NCBI RefSeq assembly: GCF_014697025.1
Contig: NZ_JACJRC010000002.1
Location: 62,001 to 126,000 of the forward strand
Source of the DNA: Alkalinema sp. FACHB-956
GTDB taxonomy: Bacteria > Cyanobacteriota > Cyanobacteriia > Leptolyngbyales > Leptolyngbyaceae
DNA length: 64,000 nt
Direction: 5' to 3'
Position 1 is the stretch's first letter. The number at the start of each line of letters is the position of its first letter. The position numbers were made by a program, and so were the translations under genes. Positions 45,427-53,656 of this stretch are shown in pieces. The notes beneath the pieces are model-generated. The model did not search any database, had not been told where the DNA came from, and was given only the letters and a program-made list of their open reading frames with translations.

Positions 45427-47204
45427 TTGGTCGAGTATTTTTGGCCTATGACCTCAAATTCCCCCAAAATGATGGCACCTATGCCCGTCGAGCCATCAAA
45501 CAATTCCGTAGTGATCGCGGACTCTTTCCTGGGCAGATTCAACAAGCACTGAAAGCATTTGAGTCCGAAGCCGACGTCTTAGATAAACTACGTCATACTC
45601 AGATTCCACGGGTATATGAACCTTTTCAAGTGCAATCGGGTGATCACAGCTATGCATATTTCGTTCAAGAGTATGTGCCGGGTGATAACTTACAAAAAAT
45701 TCTGGACAATTCATCTGGCACGGTTTGGCCTGAAACTGCGGTGAAAGAAATGCTCCGTCAGATGCTAGAGATTTTAGATTATTTGCAGACTCGATCGTCA
45801 CCTGTAATTCATCGCGATATCAAACCCTCTAATATCATTCAGACAACCGATGGTAAATACCATCTGATTGATTTTGGCGCGGTGCATCAGGTAATGGCAG
45901 ATACAATATCCACAATTTCAGGACAGACAACTCAACCTTTTTGCACACCAGAATACGCCGCTCCAGAACAATTACAGGGACAAATTGGGTTGACGACTGA
46001 TTTATATGCACTTGCTAAAACTGCTATTTGCTTGTTAACTGGTAATCCCAATGGAGCATTGCCACATCACACATCTTGGCAGTTTAAACGCTTGCTTTTG
46101 CAGATGCGCGATCCTGACCCGGTGAAACGGCCAGCGTCGGCCAGCGTAGCTTTAACGCAACTGAATCAGCAGCGTCCGCCGGGACGTCTACTAGGGTATG
46201 GGTTACTTGGAGGTTGTACGATCGCGGGGCTAATCACCTATGGCCTGCCTCAGTTCAATCGTCCCAAAATCCCGCAACGCGATTGGACAGTGAGCTTATC
46301 AACAATTAGTGATATTAGCTTTCCTCCACCAGTTGAAACCACTTATTTTTATGGTGGCAGTACTACTGCAGAACCCCTTGCCGCAGAAATCAACGATCGA
46401 ATTCAACGTAACAACCTGAAATTGATTTTGAAACGAAAGCCGCCCAGTCAGGGATATGAGTATTCGGCAGACGGCATAGATCGATTGATTCAGGGAGAAC
46501 TAGACTTTGCGCTTTCCTCGAAAGGGATTCAAGCTAAGCAAGCCAACAACGCCCGTGCTCGCCAAGTCAAACTGGCTAAAATTGCCGTTGCAACAACAAG
46601 TAGTGCCGTTGTCGTGCATCCAGAATTACCAATTGGCGGAATTACTTCAAAACAATTAGAGTTGATTGAGGCAAGAAAGATTCTTAATTGGCAAGAAGTG
46701 GGCGGGCCTGATTTGCCGATTCGGATGTATGCCACTGATGCTCAATATATCAAAAATCCGAGCGGTGGAGAACCACAAGCGGGAGTCGATTTTACTAAAG
46801 TAAAAAATTTTGAGGAGGCATTTCAAAGAATTCAAGATGATCGTGGGGGTATGATGATTGCGCCTACTTCAGTCGTTGTGCGGTCGATCGTCGGCTGCTC
46901 GTTGAAAGCCTTAAAACTGGGGTTCGATGCTGGTTCTCTCCTCCATCCTTACCAACAAGAGCGGATTCTTTCCAGCGCAGATTGCCGTGCGAATAAACGA
47001 AATCAGGTGAATCTGAAGATAATTGAAGCATCTTCCTATAAACTTCTATCGACAATTTCAGTAATTGTCTTGCAAGATGCTGGCATTAAACAGTGGATAG
47101 GTGAATACTATGCCGCTGTGCTGACCACAAAAGAAGCCAAAAGAATTATGGCAGAACTGGGCTATGTCCCCATTCCGTCAGTTAATCCAGAAGTCCAAAA
47201 TTGA
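45252..47204 (+). CDS. Ser/Thr kinase fused to a PstS-like binding domain
   Basis: This 650-residue protein starts at the ATG at 45252. Cys5, Cys34 and Cys37 form the short zinc-ribbon start common in cyanobacterial kinases. The kinase domain spans about residues 45-300, with the Gly loop GDGGFG (55-60), Lys83, HRDIKPSN (187-194) and DFG (207-209). A membrane helix lies near 314-331 (LGYGLLGGCTIAGLITYGLP). From about 355 the outer part is a phosphate-binding-protein-like domain (TTYFYGGSTTAEPLAAEIND, FALSSKGI). It is probably a receptor kinase that senses a ligand, perhaps phosphate, outside the membrane. Confidence 0.85.
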   Translation: MQIYCTHPSSTKENPHLTELSLSSGDRLPLSLHCETCGMPLILSDGRYVPIESLGDGGFGRVFLAYDLKFPQNDGTYARRAIKQFRSDRGLFPGQIQQALKAFESEADVLDKLRHTQIPRVYEPFQVQSGDHSYAYFVQEYVPGDNLQKILDNSSGTVWPETAVKEMLRQMLEILDYLQTRSSPVIHRDIKPSNIIQTTDGKYHLIDFGAVHQVMADTISTISGQTTQPFCTPEYAAPEQLQGQIGLTTDLYALAKTAICLLTGNPNGALPHHTSWQFKRLLLQMRDPDPVKRPASASVALTQLNQQRPPGRLLGYGLLGGCTIAGLITYGLPQFNRPKIPQRDWTVSLSTISDISFPPPVETTYFYGGSTTAEPLAAEINDRIQRNNLKLILKRKPPSQGYEYSADGIDRLIQGELDFALSSKGIQAKQANNARARQVKLAKIAVATTSSAVVVHPELPIGGITSKQLELIEARKILNWQEVGGPDLPIRMYATDAQYIKNPSGGEPQAGVDFTKVKNFEEAFQRIQDDRGGMMIAPTSVVVRSIVGCSLKALKLGFDAGSLLHPYQQERILSSADCRANKRNQVNLKIIEASSYKLLSTISVIVLQDAGIKQWIGEYYAAVLTTKEAKRIMAELGYVPIPSVNPEVQN

Positions 47205-47227
47205 GTCAAGACTATTTCGAGTATGGC

Positions 47228-48715
47228 CTATAGGAATGCTTGTTCAAGCAAGGCTAAGTTTTGTCCGGCGTAGCCTGTGGTGATTTGTGTTTTAAGCTGT
47301 TGAATGCCTTGCCGAAGTTTCAAGGGTGGAATTTCTTGTTTTAGAAGACAGACGATCTTGCTTACAATTCGCTGCATCTGTTCAGCACGAACCACTTCAT
47401 CTTCTACCACCAAACTATGACTAATCAGCAATTTGGCCATTGCATTAGGCCGTCCTTTAATTAAATAGCGAATCTCGCGGGCAATTTCCTCGATTAGTAA
47501 ATTCGTGATTTCTTTCAGGGTGACAGGCTCTACTTCGTACTCTGCCTTGGCGGATTTGCCAATTAGTGAGTGCTGACTCATGAGGGAATAGAGCGCGTCA
47601 TCTAGCTGTGCTAGTGGCACCTCAGGCAGACTCTGGCGCAACTCAAGATAGTCGAGCGGTTGTCGCCAAATTGCCAGCCAGTATAAGATTGCTTTTTCGA
47701 GTGCCGACAAATGGCGAAACTCCGATCGAAGAATTTGTGTGATATCTTTATTTCCATAGATACTAACCCCTGATTCAACTAAAGTGGCGATGCTGCCAGC
47801 ATGAATAGTCCGAATCCGTTCCGCCATCAATTTAATAATTTGAGGATTATTGTAGATTGCGATAAACCTTTGTAGCTCCAGTTCACTGCCTTGCAGTCCC
47901 TCTGCTATCAAAAATTCGCGATCGTCTGCATCAGTCATTCCAGTTAGCTCATAGCACTTGGGTGTCAGGTGCTGGGTGAGTAATGGCGATAGCCGTTGCC
48001 GACTGACGAGCAGTAGCGTACTTTGATGATCATGTCCGATCGCGCGCAGGAGCTTTTGATAGTCGTCGTCAATATCGGTTGTCAGTATTGTTTCCCATTG
48101 ATCAAGCACAATTAGGCAGCGATGCCGTTTCAGACAACGTTGCAAATCCGCCAAGGTTCCCTGTTCGACTACGCCTTGGGACAAACTGAACAAAAGTTGG
48201 TTGATTAATTCCGGGGGAGTGATGGCGGTTTCCAGCGAATACCAAGCATGGTGTGAAAACTGTGATTTAGTCTGGTGCCAGACACTTCGTGCCACAGTCG
48301 TTTTGCCCATTCCCGCACGACCATAGAGCCAAACCATACGGCATTGTCGATCGTTCAACCAATTTTGCAATTGTGCGATCGCCGGACGACGACCATAACA
48401 GACTGGCGCTGGGGCATCGGGTGTCGTACTCAAATCAGCAGCATCTTCCAATTCGACATCAAGCGCTTTGCACAGAGCCTGAAAGTTTTCGATTTGGACT
48501 TTTCGCCCTTGTAGAAACCGCCTGAGCGTCGCTACCGAAGGTGAAAAGCCTGCCACGTTCGATCTCCAGTAATTGTCCCAACCGATTGTCGGCGCTGGTT
48601 GAGTAGCTTCCATTGCCGCTTGCAGCCAGCGCTCATCATCGGCTGTCCAACCGCGTTTGAGGCGTGCTTGCTCAATAATAGTTTTACCGTGTTCAGAGAG
48701 ACAGAGAGAGACCAT
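47228..48715 (-). CDS. NB-ARC/STAND-type ATPase with HTH-like N-terminus
   Basis: This 495-residue protein starts at the ATG at 48715. Residues 1-95 contain a helix-turn-helix-like part (VATLRRFLQGRKVQIENFQA, then LCKALDVELED). An NB-ARC-like ATPase follows, with Walker A GRAGMGKT (132-139) and a Walker B-like CLIVLDQWE. A winged-helix-like arm follows (LEKAILYWLAIWRQPLDYLE). WD40 or TPR sensor repeats common in STAND proteins are absent. It is convergent with the kinase gene (gap 23 bp). A regulatory or immunity role is possible; no partner is proved. Confidence 0.8.
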   Translation of the reverse strand: MVSLCLSEHGKTIIEQARLKRGWTADDERWLQAAMEATQPAPTIGWDNYWRSNVAGFSPSVATLRRFLQGRKVQIENFQALCKALDVELEDAADLSTTPDAPAPVCYGRRPAIAQLQNWLNDRQCRMVWLYGRAGMGKTTVARSVWHQTKSQFSHHAWYSLETAITPPELINQLLFSLSQGVVEQGTLADLQRCLKRHRCLIVLDQWETILTTDIDDDYQKLLRAIGHDHQSTLLLVSRQRLSPLLTQHLTPKCYELTGMTDADDREFLIAEGLQGSELELQRFIAIYNNPQIIKLMAERIRTIHAGSIATLVESGVSIYGNKDITQILRSEFRHLSALEKAILYWLAIWRQPLDYLELRQSLPEVPLAQLDDALYSLMSQHSLIGKSAKAEYEVEPVTLKEITNLLIEEIAREIRYLIKGRPNAMAKLLISHSLVVEDEVVRAEQMQRIVSKIVCLLKQEIPPLKLRQGIQQLKTQITTGYAGQNLALLEQAFL

Positions 48716-48879
48716 ACATTAGATTGGAATTTACCATCATCCGTACCTGCTTTCTGGTCGTTTGTCAAGGATCACTTTTAGCTCAGTTGGTTCAGCCTGT
48801 GACTGAGCTGAAGCTGAGACTAGCCAAACTCAAGCAAATTTTTCTAAACTGCATATGTCTCAATTGCTGAGGATGATTT

Positions 48880-49101
48880 ATGACACAGGTTAAGATGAAT
48901 CGAATCCAAATCTCATCGATCATGTATATCTTAGTCGGACTCGTAATTCTCGGCGTTGCTTACCTATTCAAACCTTCAATTATTGAAGATTTGAAAAAAA
49001 GTTCAAAACGTCGTCCAGGCTATCCAGATGAACGAGCTATTAGTCGAGAGTTCCATCAATTATGGCAAGAAGAAGTGGCTAAGTCCGCGGGCCAATCATA
49101 A
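48880..49101 (+). CDS. Small single-span membrane protein
   Basis: This 73-residue protein starts at the ATG at 48880 with GAGGA upstream. One membrane helix (SIMYILVGLVILGVAYLF, about residues 13-30) is followed by a basic then acidic soluble tail (LKKSSKRRPGYPDERAISRE). No family is recognised. It is the first of a run of plus-strand genes of unknown function in the island. Confidence 0.6.
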   Translation: MTQVKMNRIQISSIMYILVGLVILGVAYLFKPSIIEDLKKSSKRRPGYPDERAISREFHQLWQEEVAKSAGQS

Positions 49102-49313
49102 ATAGGAGACTGCATAATGACCTATTCAATTTCTGTTCAATTCATGCGCTCAATTATTCCAAGATTCATTACCGTTCAAAGTACGATCGCCCTTACGATC
49201 GCAACTTTGATATTGGGCTTAGAGCCATTAACGATCCTTTAACTTATAGACGTAGGATCAGTTCAGATAAGATTGGAAAGTACCCCCCAACATTGTCATC
49301 TAGGAGATAACCA

Positions 49314-49790
49314 ATGAGCTTGCCAGCACGATCAATTACAGTAGTTTTTGCGACTGTAGCACTGAGTCTTGAAATGTTTGCCACAAGCGCAACTGCATCA
49401 AATCTTAATCTTCAACAACAGTCCTCAAGCAGTAATTCACCTTCTACAGTACTTCTCAGCCAAGAAAGACCAGTGCTATTGGCTCGAAATACAAAACGGA
49501 AACCGAAGAAATCTAAAACGAAGAAATCCAAATCCCGTCCAAATAATGTTGTCGTCTCACCCGAAGAAGCATCTCAGTACCGACAATTGGAAATCGATGG
49601 ATGGGCAGCAGCTGAACAATGTATTCTTTATGGAGATGGTGCTGCATGTAATCGCCTATCGAATATCTATTCAACGCTACAGAATTTGTGTTCTCAAAAA
49701 CCATCTCAAATTTGCTCCAATCATTACACAAATTTAAGTGGTCATGAAGCATATCTGAGAACGATAAAACCGATGCTAGAAGTGCATTGA
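49314..49790 (+). CDS. Secreted protein of unknown function
   Basis: This 158-residue protein starts at the ATG at 49314 with AGGAGA upstream. A signal peptide (MSLPARSITVVFATVALSLE, cleavage after about residue 28) precedes a Ser/Gln-rich linker, a strongly basic Lys-rich stretch (RNTKRKPKKSKTKKSKSRPN) and a small Cys-containing helical end (four Cys, AEQCILYGDGAACNRLS). Probably periplasmic. I do not recognise the family. Confidence 0.62.
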   Translation: MSLPARSITVVFATVALSLEMFATSATASNLNLQQQSSSSNSPSTVLLSQERPVLLARNTKRKPKKSKTKKSKSRPNNVVVSPEEASQYRQLEIDGWAAAEQCILYGDGAACNRLSNIYSTLQNLCSQKPSQICSNHYTNLSGHEAYLRTIKPMLEVH

Positions 49791-49969
49791 AGAGAGTTAT
49801 TTTCCTCCTACCTTATTACTTCTGATTTTCGCATGACCACTTGCGATGACCGCCTAGCTATAAAGTAGCACTTGGTTGGACATATAAACATGACTCATCT
49901 GATCTATGCGCAGTAGGTGAGCTATCGTTTCCTATATCATCCTTGCCACTCTGTACATGAAGAGGTCTT

Positions 49970-50527
49970 ATGAATCAGTCTTTAAAGGATTGTTTGAAAA
50001 AGAACGATATACCAGGAAAGGTTATAGCGTTCATCATATATATCATGATGCTTTCACTTGTGTATCGCTTCGCTTTCGGTGAGGCTTGGCTATACCCTTT
50101 TATGGTTTATATAACGCTTGCAGCGATTTTCAGTATTAAACCACTCATCACATTAATACAACGCTTTTACTGTCCGATCTGCCATCAGAATTTTGCATTG
50201 GTCATACGTGATCCTGTAATCACATGGGATGGTTATATACGGAAGGTGCAGACGACCTACTGTTGCTCACATTGTTCTTACGAAAAAGTATATGAATTTT
50301 CTCAAATCGATGAGTATCGAAAGTTTCAGCTTGAAGAAGCCAAGCGAGATTTTGCCAAAGAGTTTGAGCATGAATTAAAAGATTTATCACTCATCGATCG
50401 CGCAAAAGCCCTTAGAGAAATCCGAAGACAGGCAAAAGATACTGAAGAAGCAAGATTCCGGGAAAAACAAAATGCCGAATATTTAGAATGGCGAGAAAAA
50501 CAAGGATATTACTCAAACTATGATTAG
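49970..50527 (+). CDS. Membrane protein with zinc-ribbon
   Basis: This 185-residue protein starts at the ATG at 49970 with AGAGG upstream. Two membrane segments (VIAFIIYIMMLSLVYRFAF, MVYITLAAIFSIKPLI) are followed by a zinc-ribbon (CPICHQNF then CCSHC, about residues 66-105). A charged, coiled-coil-like tail ends with EWREKQGYYSNYD. Function unknown. The next gene also pairs membrane helices with zinc ribbons. Confidence 0.65.
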   Translation: MNQSLKDCLKKNDIPGKVIAFIIYIMMLSLVYRFAFGEAWLYPFMVYITLAAIFSIKPLITLIQRFYCPICHQNFALVIRDPVITWDGYIRKVQTTYCCSHCSYEKVYEFSQIDEYRKFQLEEAKRDFAKEFEHELKDLSLIDRAKALREIRRQAKDTEEARFREKQNAEYLEWREKQGYYSNYD

Positions 50528-50658
50528 TCCATGATAAAACTGCTTCAGCAGTAGCATAGATGGGACGCTCTGGTTAGTACTTCTCCTGAGTAATCCTAAA
50601 CCCTTTATGTTTTGACGCAAAATCTGTTGAAAGTTTCAATTAGTTGGTAACAGCTGCT

Positions 50659-51717
50659 ATGATTGTCAGTCTTTTTGTAGGAATTTCAATCGTTCTACTC
50701 ATCACCTCCCGCTATTTCTTTAAGCGGCATCGAGATTGTGCAAAAGTCGCGATCGCAACACCAATATATTTGCATCCTTTTACCAAGGTTATATTAGAAG
50801 ACACGGCAAGCAAGGAAACTCTCTCTGCCCAGAGTTCTTTATTTATATACCAGATATTCGCTTTTTTAGGAGTATGGGTATCTTTATCCTCGATAGCCAT
50901 CATCTTAGCTGAAATTATATCCGCAAGGGTAGAATCTTTCTTGTTGATTGTCACTTTGCTTTTGCTGGCATTTATTCTCTATTCGGTTATCTATATATTT
51001 TCCAATGCTTCCAAACTAGAGCCACAGGTCAGAATCAAACGGAAAAGGCACTGCGCTTTTTGCAAAACACCTTTTATTAAGCAGGATATCCAAGCGATCG
51101 ATTTTCTCCATGATACTGAGCTGGCAGAATATCATGCAGGTCTAATTCAATGCCGTGTGAATACTGAATTTTGTTTAGATTGCTCTTTCCCAATTAGTCG
51201 AGAAACATTAGATCTTAGTATCTCATCTTTCATCAAAGATGAGTCTACCATCTGTCCGAAATGCAAAAACCGTACTTTCATCGTCAGAAACATCAGCGAA
51301 ATACTTACGACTGAACGTATTGGCGATGCGGGCTATAGAAATTTTATGCAGCAATGCAATTATTGCGGGTGCCAAGTAGAAAAGCAGCCTCGTATTACCC
51401 TGTTATCACTAGAGCCAACAATTAAATCTGCAATTTATGATCAATATACGACCCAGTATCAATCCTATTCTTCTAGCCTCATAGCAGCGATTCAAAGGAT
51501 GATTCGGCTTGATCGAGCCGGGAAAAATCGTTTGTCAGAACCCTATCACATAATTGACAATGCTCGACTCCGAAAAAATCGCACTCCGAGCCTGAGAGAA
51601 ATCAAATACTTGAGCACAGACGACTTAGAACGCGCGATCGAATTCATTCACAAATGTGTGGAAAGAAGAGAGGTAGAGGAACAGGCGATAGCAGATTCCG
51701 CACCTGATCCCTATTAA
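50659..51717 (+). CDS. Membrane protein with several Cys-x2-Cys motifs
   Basis: The ATG at 50659 (MIVSLFVGISIVLLITSRYF) gives 352 residues. Three membrane segments lie in the first 115 residues. The soluble part has paired zinc-ribbon-like motifs (CAFCKTPF, FCLDCSF, CPKCKNR, CNYCGC), suggesting two zinc sites. It resembles the preceding gene in layout. No known family is recognised. Given the neighbourhood it may be part of a membrane complex specific to this island. Confidence 0.65.
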   Translation: MIVSLFVGISIVLLITSRYFFKRHRDCAKVAIATPIYLHPFTKVILEDTASKETLSAQSSLFIYQIFAFLGVWVSLSSIAIILAEIISARVESFLLIVTLLLLAFILYSVIYIFSNASKLEPQVRIKRKRHCAFCKTPFIKQDIQAIDFLHDTELAEYHAGLIQCRVNTEFCLDCSFPISRETLDLSISSFIKDESTICPKCKNRTFIVRNISEILTTERIGDAGYRNFMQQCNYCGCQVEKQPRITLLSLEPTIKSAIYDQYTTQYQSYSSSLIAAIQRMIRLDRAGKNRLSEPYHIIDNARLRKNRTPSLREIKYLSTDDLERAIEFIHKCVERREVEEQAIADSAPDPY

Positions 51718-51755
51718 ATGACAAAATAATCGAGACTTTTTGAGGTTGGTCAGCT

Positions 51756-52406
51756 ATGGCTTTAAGTAATGAATCGGACGAGTATATTCTCAGACAACCT
51801 ATTCAGTCAAAAGAAGATGCAATGGCCGCATGGCAGCAATGGTTGAGATGGGGAGAGAACGATAATATTGGAGCTGGATTGATTGGCGTGATCGCCAGTT
51901 TTGGCCTTGGCGATCCAGAGATTATCGACTTTCTGGAATCTTGTACTAGTAGTGGTATTGCGGCAATTCGATCGGCGGCTTCCATTGCCCTCACCAATTT
52001 AGCAAATCAAGGCGATGTGCTTGCTCTATTTGCCAGCAGACGTTATCAGCAATATGGACATGAGCGATTCAGCATTCAAGCTAAGCAGGAGCGTGAATTT
52101 TATCAAAAACAGGCAGATGCCGCAGGGCTTTCGCTCACAGAGTTTTGCACGATCAAAGAGCAAAAACGAGTTGCTCAATTTGCTACTTCAGCAGAACGTC
52201 GCCAAGAGCTAGCAATGCCCTCGCAATTTCAGCCAGGACAACGGGTGCAATGTCTCATCACAGGCTGGCCGCATACAGGCGCATTCGGAACGGTTGAACG
52301 CGCTGTCACTAAATACTTTGTGGTGGTTCGGTTTGATAATGGTTACCGCACCATCCAGTCTGATTCTGCCTTTAAGTTGTTAGATCAAGCTCATCCTGAG
52401 TCATGA
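51756..52406 (+). CDS. Unknown protein with HEAT-like N-part and KOW/SH3-like end
   Basis: This 216-residue protein starts at the ATG at 51756. The first 100 residues look like helical repeats (LGDPEIIDFLESCTSSGIAA, IRSAASIALTNLANQGDVLA). The last 55 (FQPGQRVQCLITGWPHTGAF through VVVRFDNGYRTIQ) look like a small KOW/SH3-type barrel. No family is recognised. It is the last intact gene of the island. Confidence 0.6.
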   Translation: MALSNESDEYILRQPIQSKEDAMAAWQQWLRWGENDNIGAGLIGVIASFGLGDPEIIDFLESCTSSGIAAIRSAASIALTNLANQGDVLALFASRRYQQYGHERFSIQAKQEREFYQKQADAAGLSLTEFCTIKEQKRVAQFATSAERRQELAMPSQFQPGQRVQCLITGWPHTGAFGTVERAVTKYFVVVRFDNGYRTIQSDSAFKLLDQAHPES

Positions 52407-52423
52407 ACAGCAACCTCCTACTT

Positions 52424-52463
52424 ATTTAAAAAGCCAATTATTAATTTAAAAAGCCAATTATTA
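52424..52463. repeat. Tandem repeat, 20 bp x 2
   Basis: ATTTAAAAAGCCAATTATTA occurs twice in tandem 17 bp after the stop codon of the preceding gene. Confidence 0.8.
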
Positions 52464-52559
52464 AAAATGCCGATTTAGCTTACCAAAAGAATCCCCTCAG
52501 CCATGTCTGCCGTAGGGCAATTGACAAATCCCCCTGGTTTTGGGCGTTATCTTAGACAT

Positions 52560-52814
52560 AGGCGATCGCCGTTTATAGAGGGGCTGTTGAGAAGTTACGC
52601 TGTACTAGAATAGAGAGCAGTAGTTGATAATCCGGCTCCATGCAAATCTACTGCACATATCCCTCATCGACAAAAGAAAACCCTCATTTGACCGAATTGT
52701 CGCTGTCTTCGGGTGATCGGCTACCACTATCGCTTCATTGTGAAACCTGTGGAATGCCATTGATTTTGAGTGATGGTCGCTACGTTCCGATCGAATCCTT
52801 GGGCAATGGGGGAT
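52560..52814. repeat. Direct repeat of about 255 bp, right copy
   Basis: Near-identical copy of 45172-45426 (offset 7388 bp). Mismatches are one C/T change in the kinase coding part and four in the last 15 bp. Its right end touches the 3' part of the broken esterase gene. Confidence 0.92.
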
Positions 52815-52816
52815 AG
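52640..52816 (+). pseudogene. Truncated copy of the kinase gene, 58 codons
   Basis: The frame starts at an ATG at 52640 and matches the first 58 codons of the kinase at 45252 (MQIYCTYPSSTKENPHLTEL onward) with a His-to-Tyr change. It reads SLGNGG and then a TAG. The rest of the kinase is absent. Confidence 0.88.
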
Positions 52817-53088
52817 GGGGCGCTGGTCTATGGATTGAGGCATCCTACGAGCCCTTCTGCTTGGCGGAGGTAGCAAATCCTGAGTCCTTGCAAAACCTCC
52901 AGATCTATTTAGATTGTGGCGACCAAGATTTTCGAAATGAAGGCGTTGCTCTGTTCCATATTCGATTACGACAATTAAAGATAACCCATCAATATCGAGT
53001 CCGCTCCGGGAGCCATACCTTGACTTACTGGTGCAGTGGATTAGCCCCCGCCTTAGAATTTATGGGTGCAACGTTCCGTCGATCGTGA
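52804..53088 (+). pseudogene. Esterase gene, 3' part
   Basis: A frame of about 94 codons reads QWGIGGAGLWIEASYEPFCL, IYLDCGDQDFRNEGVALFHI, KITHQYRVRSGSHTLTYWCS, and ends FMGATFRRS. Asp in DCGDQD and His in SGSHT fit the last two catalytic residues of an alpha/beta-hydrolase esterase. The nucleophile serine region is missing. The N-terminal part of such a gene lies at 44728-44838. Confidence 0.75.
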
Positions 53089-53656
53089 ATTAGAAACGTC
53101 AATGGATTAGCATTAATTCCTATCGATTAATCCGTGGAAAGATAGAGTGCATCAAATCCATTCCTTCATATTCGATAAATTGAAACGCGATTACTTTGGC
53201 TTCAATCGTCTTTTTCATAGAGTACCTAGAACATTCATAATTTATTTTGGTTGATTCTGACCCGATCCTCAAAGATCTACTTATCAGTAACATCGAAAAT
53301 TAGTGGAGATTCGCTACTAGACTTTTCAGATTGACTACTGAATAATTTAATCATTGAAGAGTTCAGGAATGAATCTTTCTAGGTATTGAATCAACTCAAT
53401 TCGCTGTGGAGTTATATCGGTCTACACTGCCTGATTTAGTTAACTAAATTAGATGGATTTCGAAACCTGAAAAGACGACAAAACACTTGTCTAGTCTGCT
53501 TTTCAAAGAGTTTCACTCCACACAAATAAATAGATATCCACCCAGTTTGCAACTGATCAACCATGGTTTCTAATTGTTTAGAAAGCAAGGGTTGAGATGG
53601 GTATCTATCTATTTGGTAATTGAACTCATAGATTTGTTGGATGTAAGGAGGGAGAA
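53089..53656. other. Upstream region of the first bicarbonate transporter cluster
   Basis: No clear gene is present. A 32-codon minus-strand frame (53120-53218, MKKTIEAKVIAFQFIEYEGM) has a start codon but no good ribosome site, and I do not claim it. The region contains the palindrome described separately and should hold the cmp promoter. Confidence 0.45.
53434..53449. promoter_or_regulatory. 16-bp perfect palindrome, candidate CmpR-type operator
   Basis: ATTTAGTTAACTAAAT is a perfect palindrome 208 bp before cmpA1. It contains TTA-N6-TAA, close to the TTA-N7/8-TAA pattern bound by CmpR/NdhR-type LysR regulators of cyanobacterial carbon-uptake operons. The spacing differs by one base, so this is a candidate only. 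Confidence 0.45.

Noticed and set aside
48779-48800. TAGCTCAGTTGGTT resembling the D-arm of a tRNA
   Set aside because: No matching acceptor stem, anticodon arm or GGTTCGAAT-type arm follows, so no tRNA can be folded.
53120-53218. 32-codon minus-strand frame before cmpA1
   Set aside because: Very short, weak start region and no known match; could be a fragment, not enough to call.
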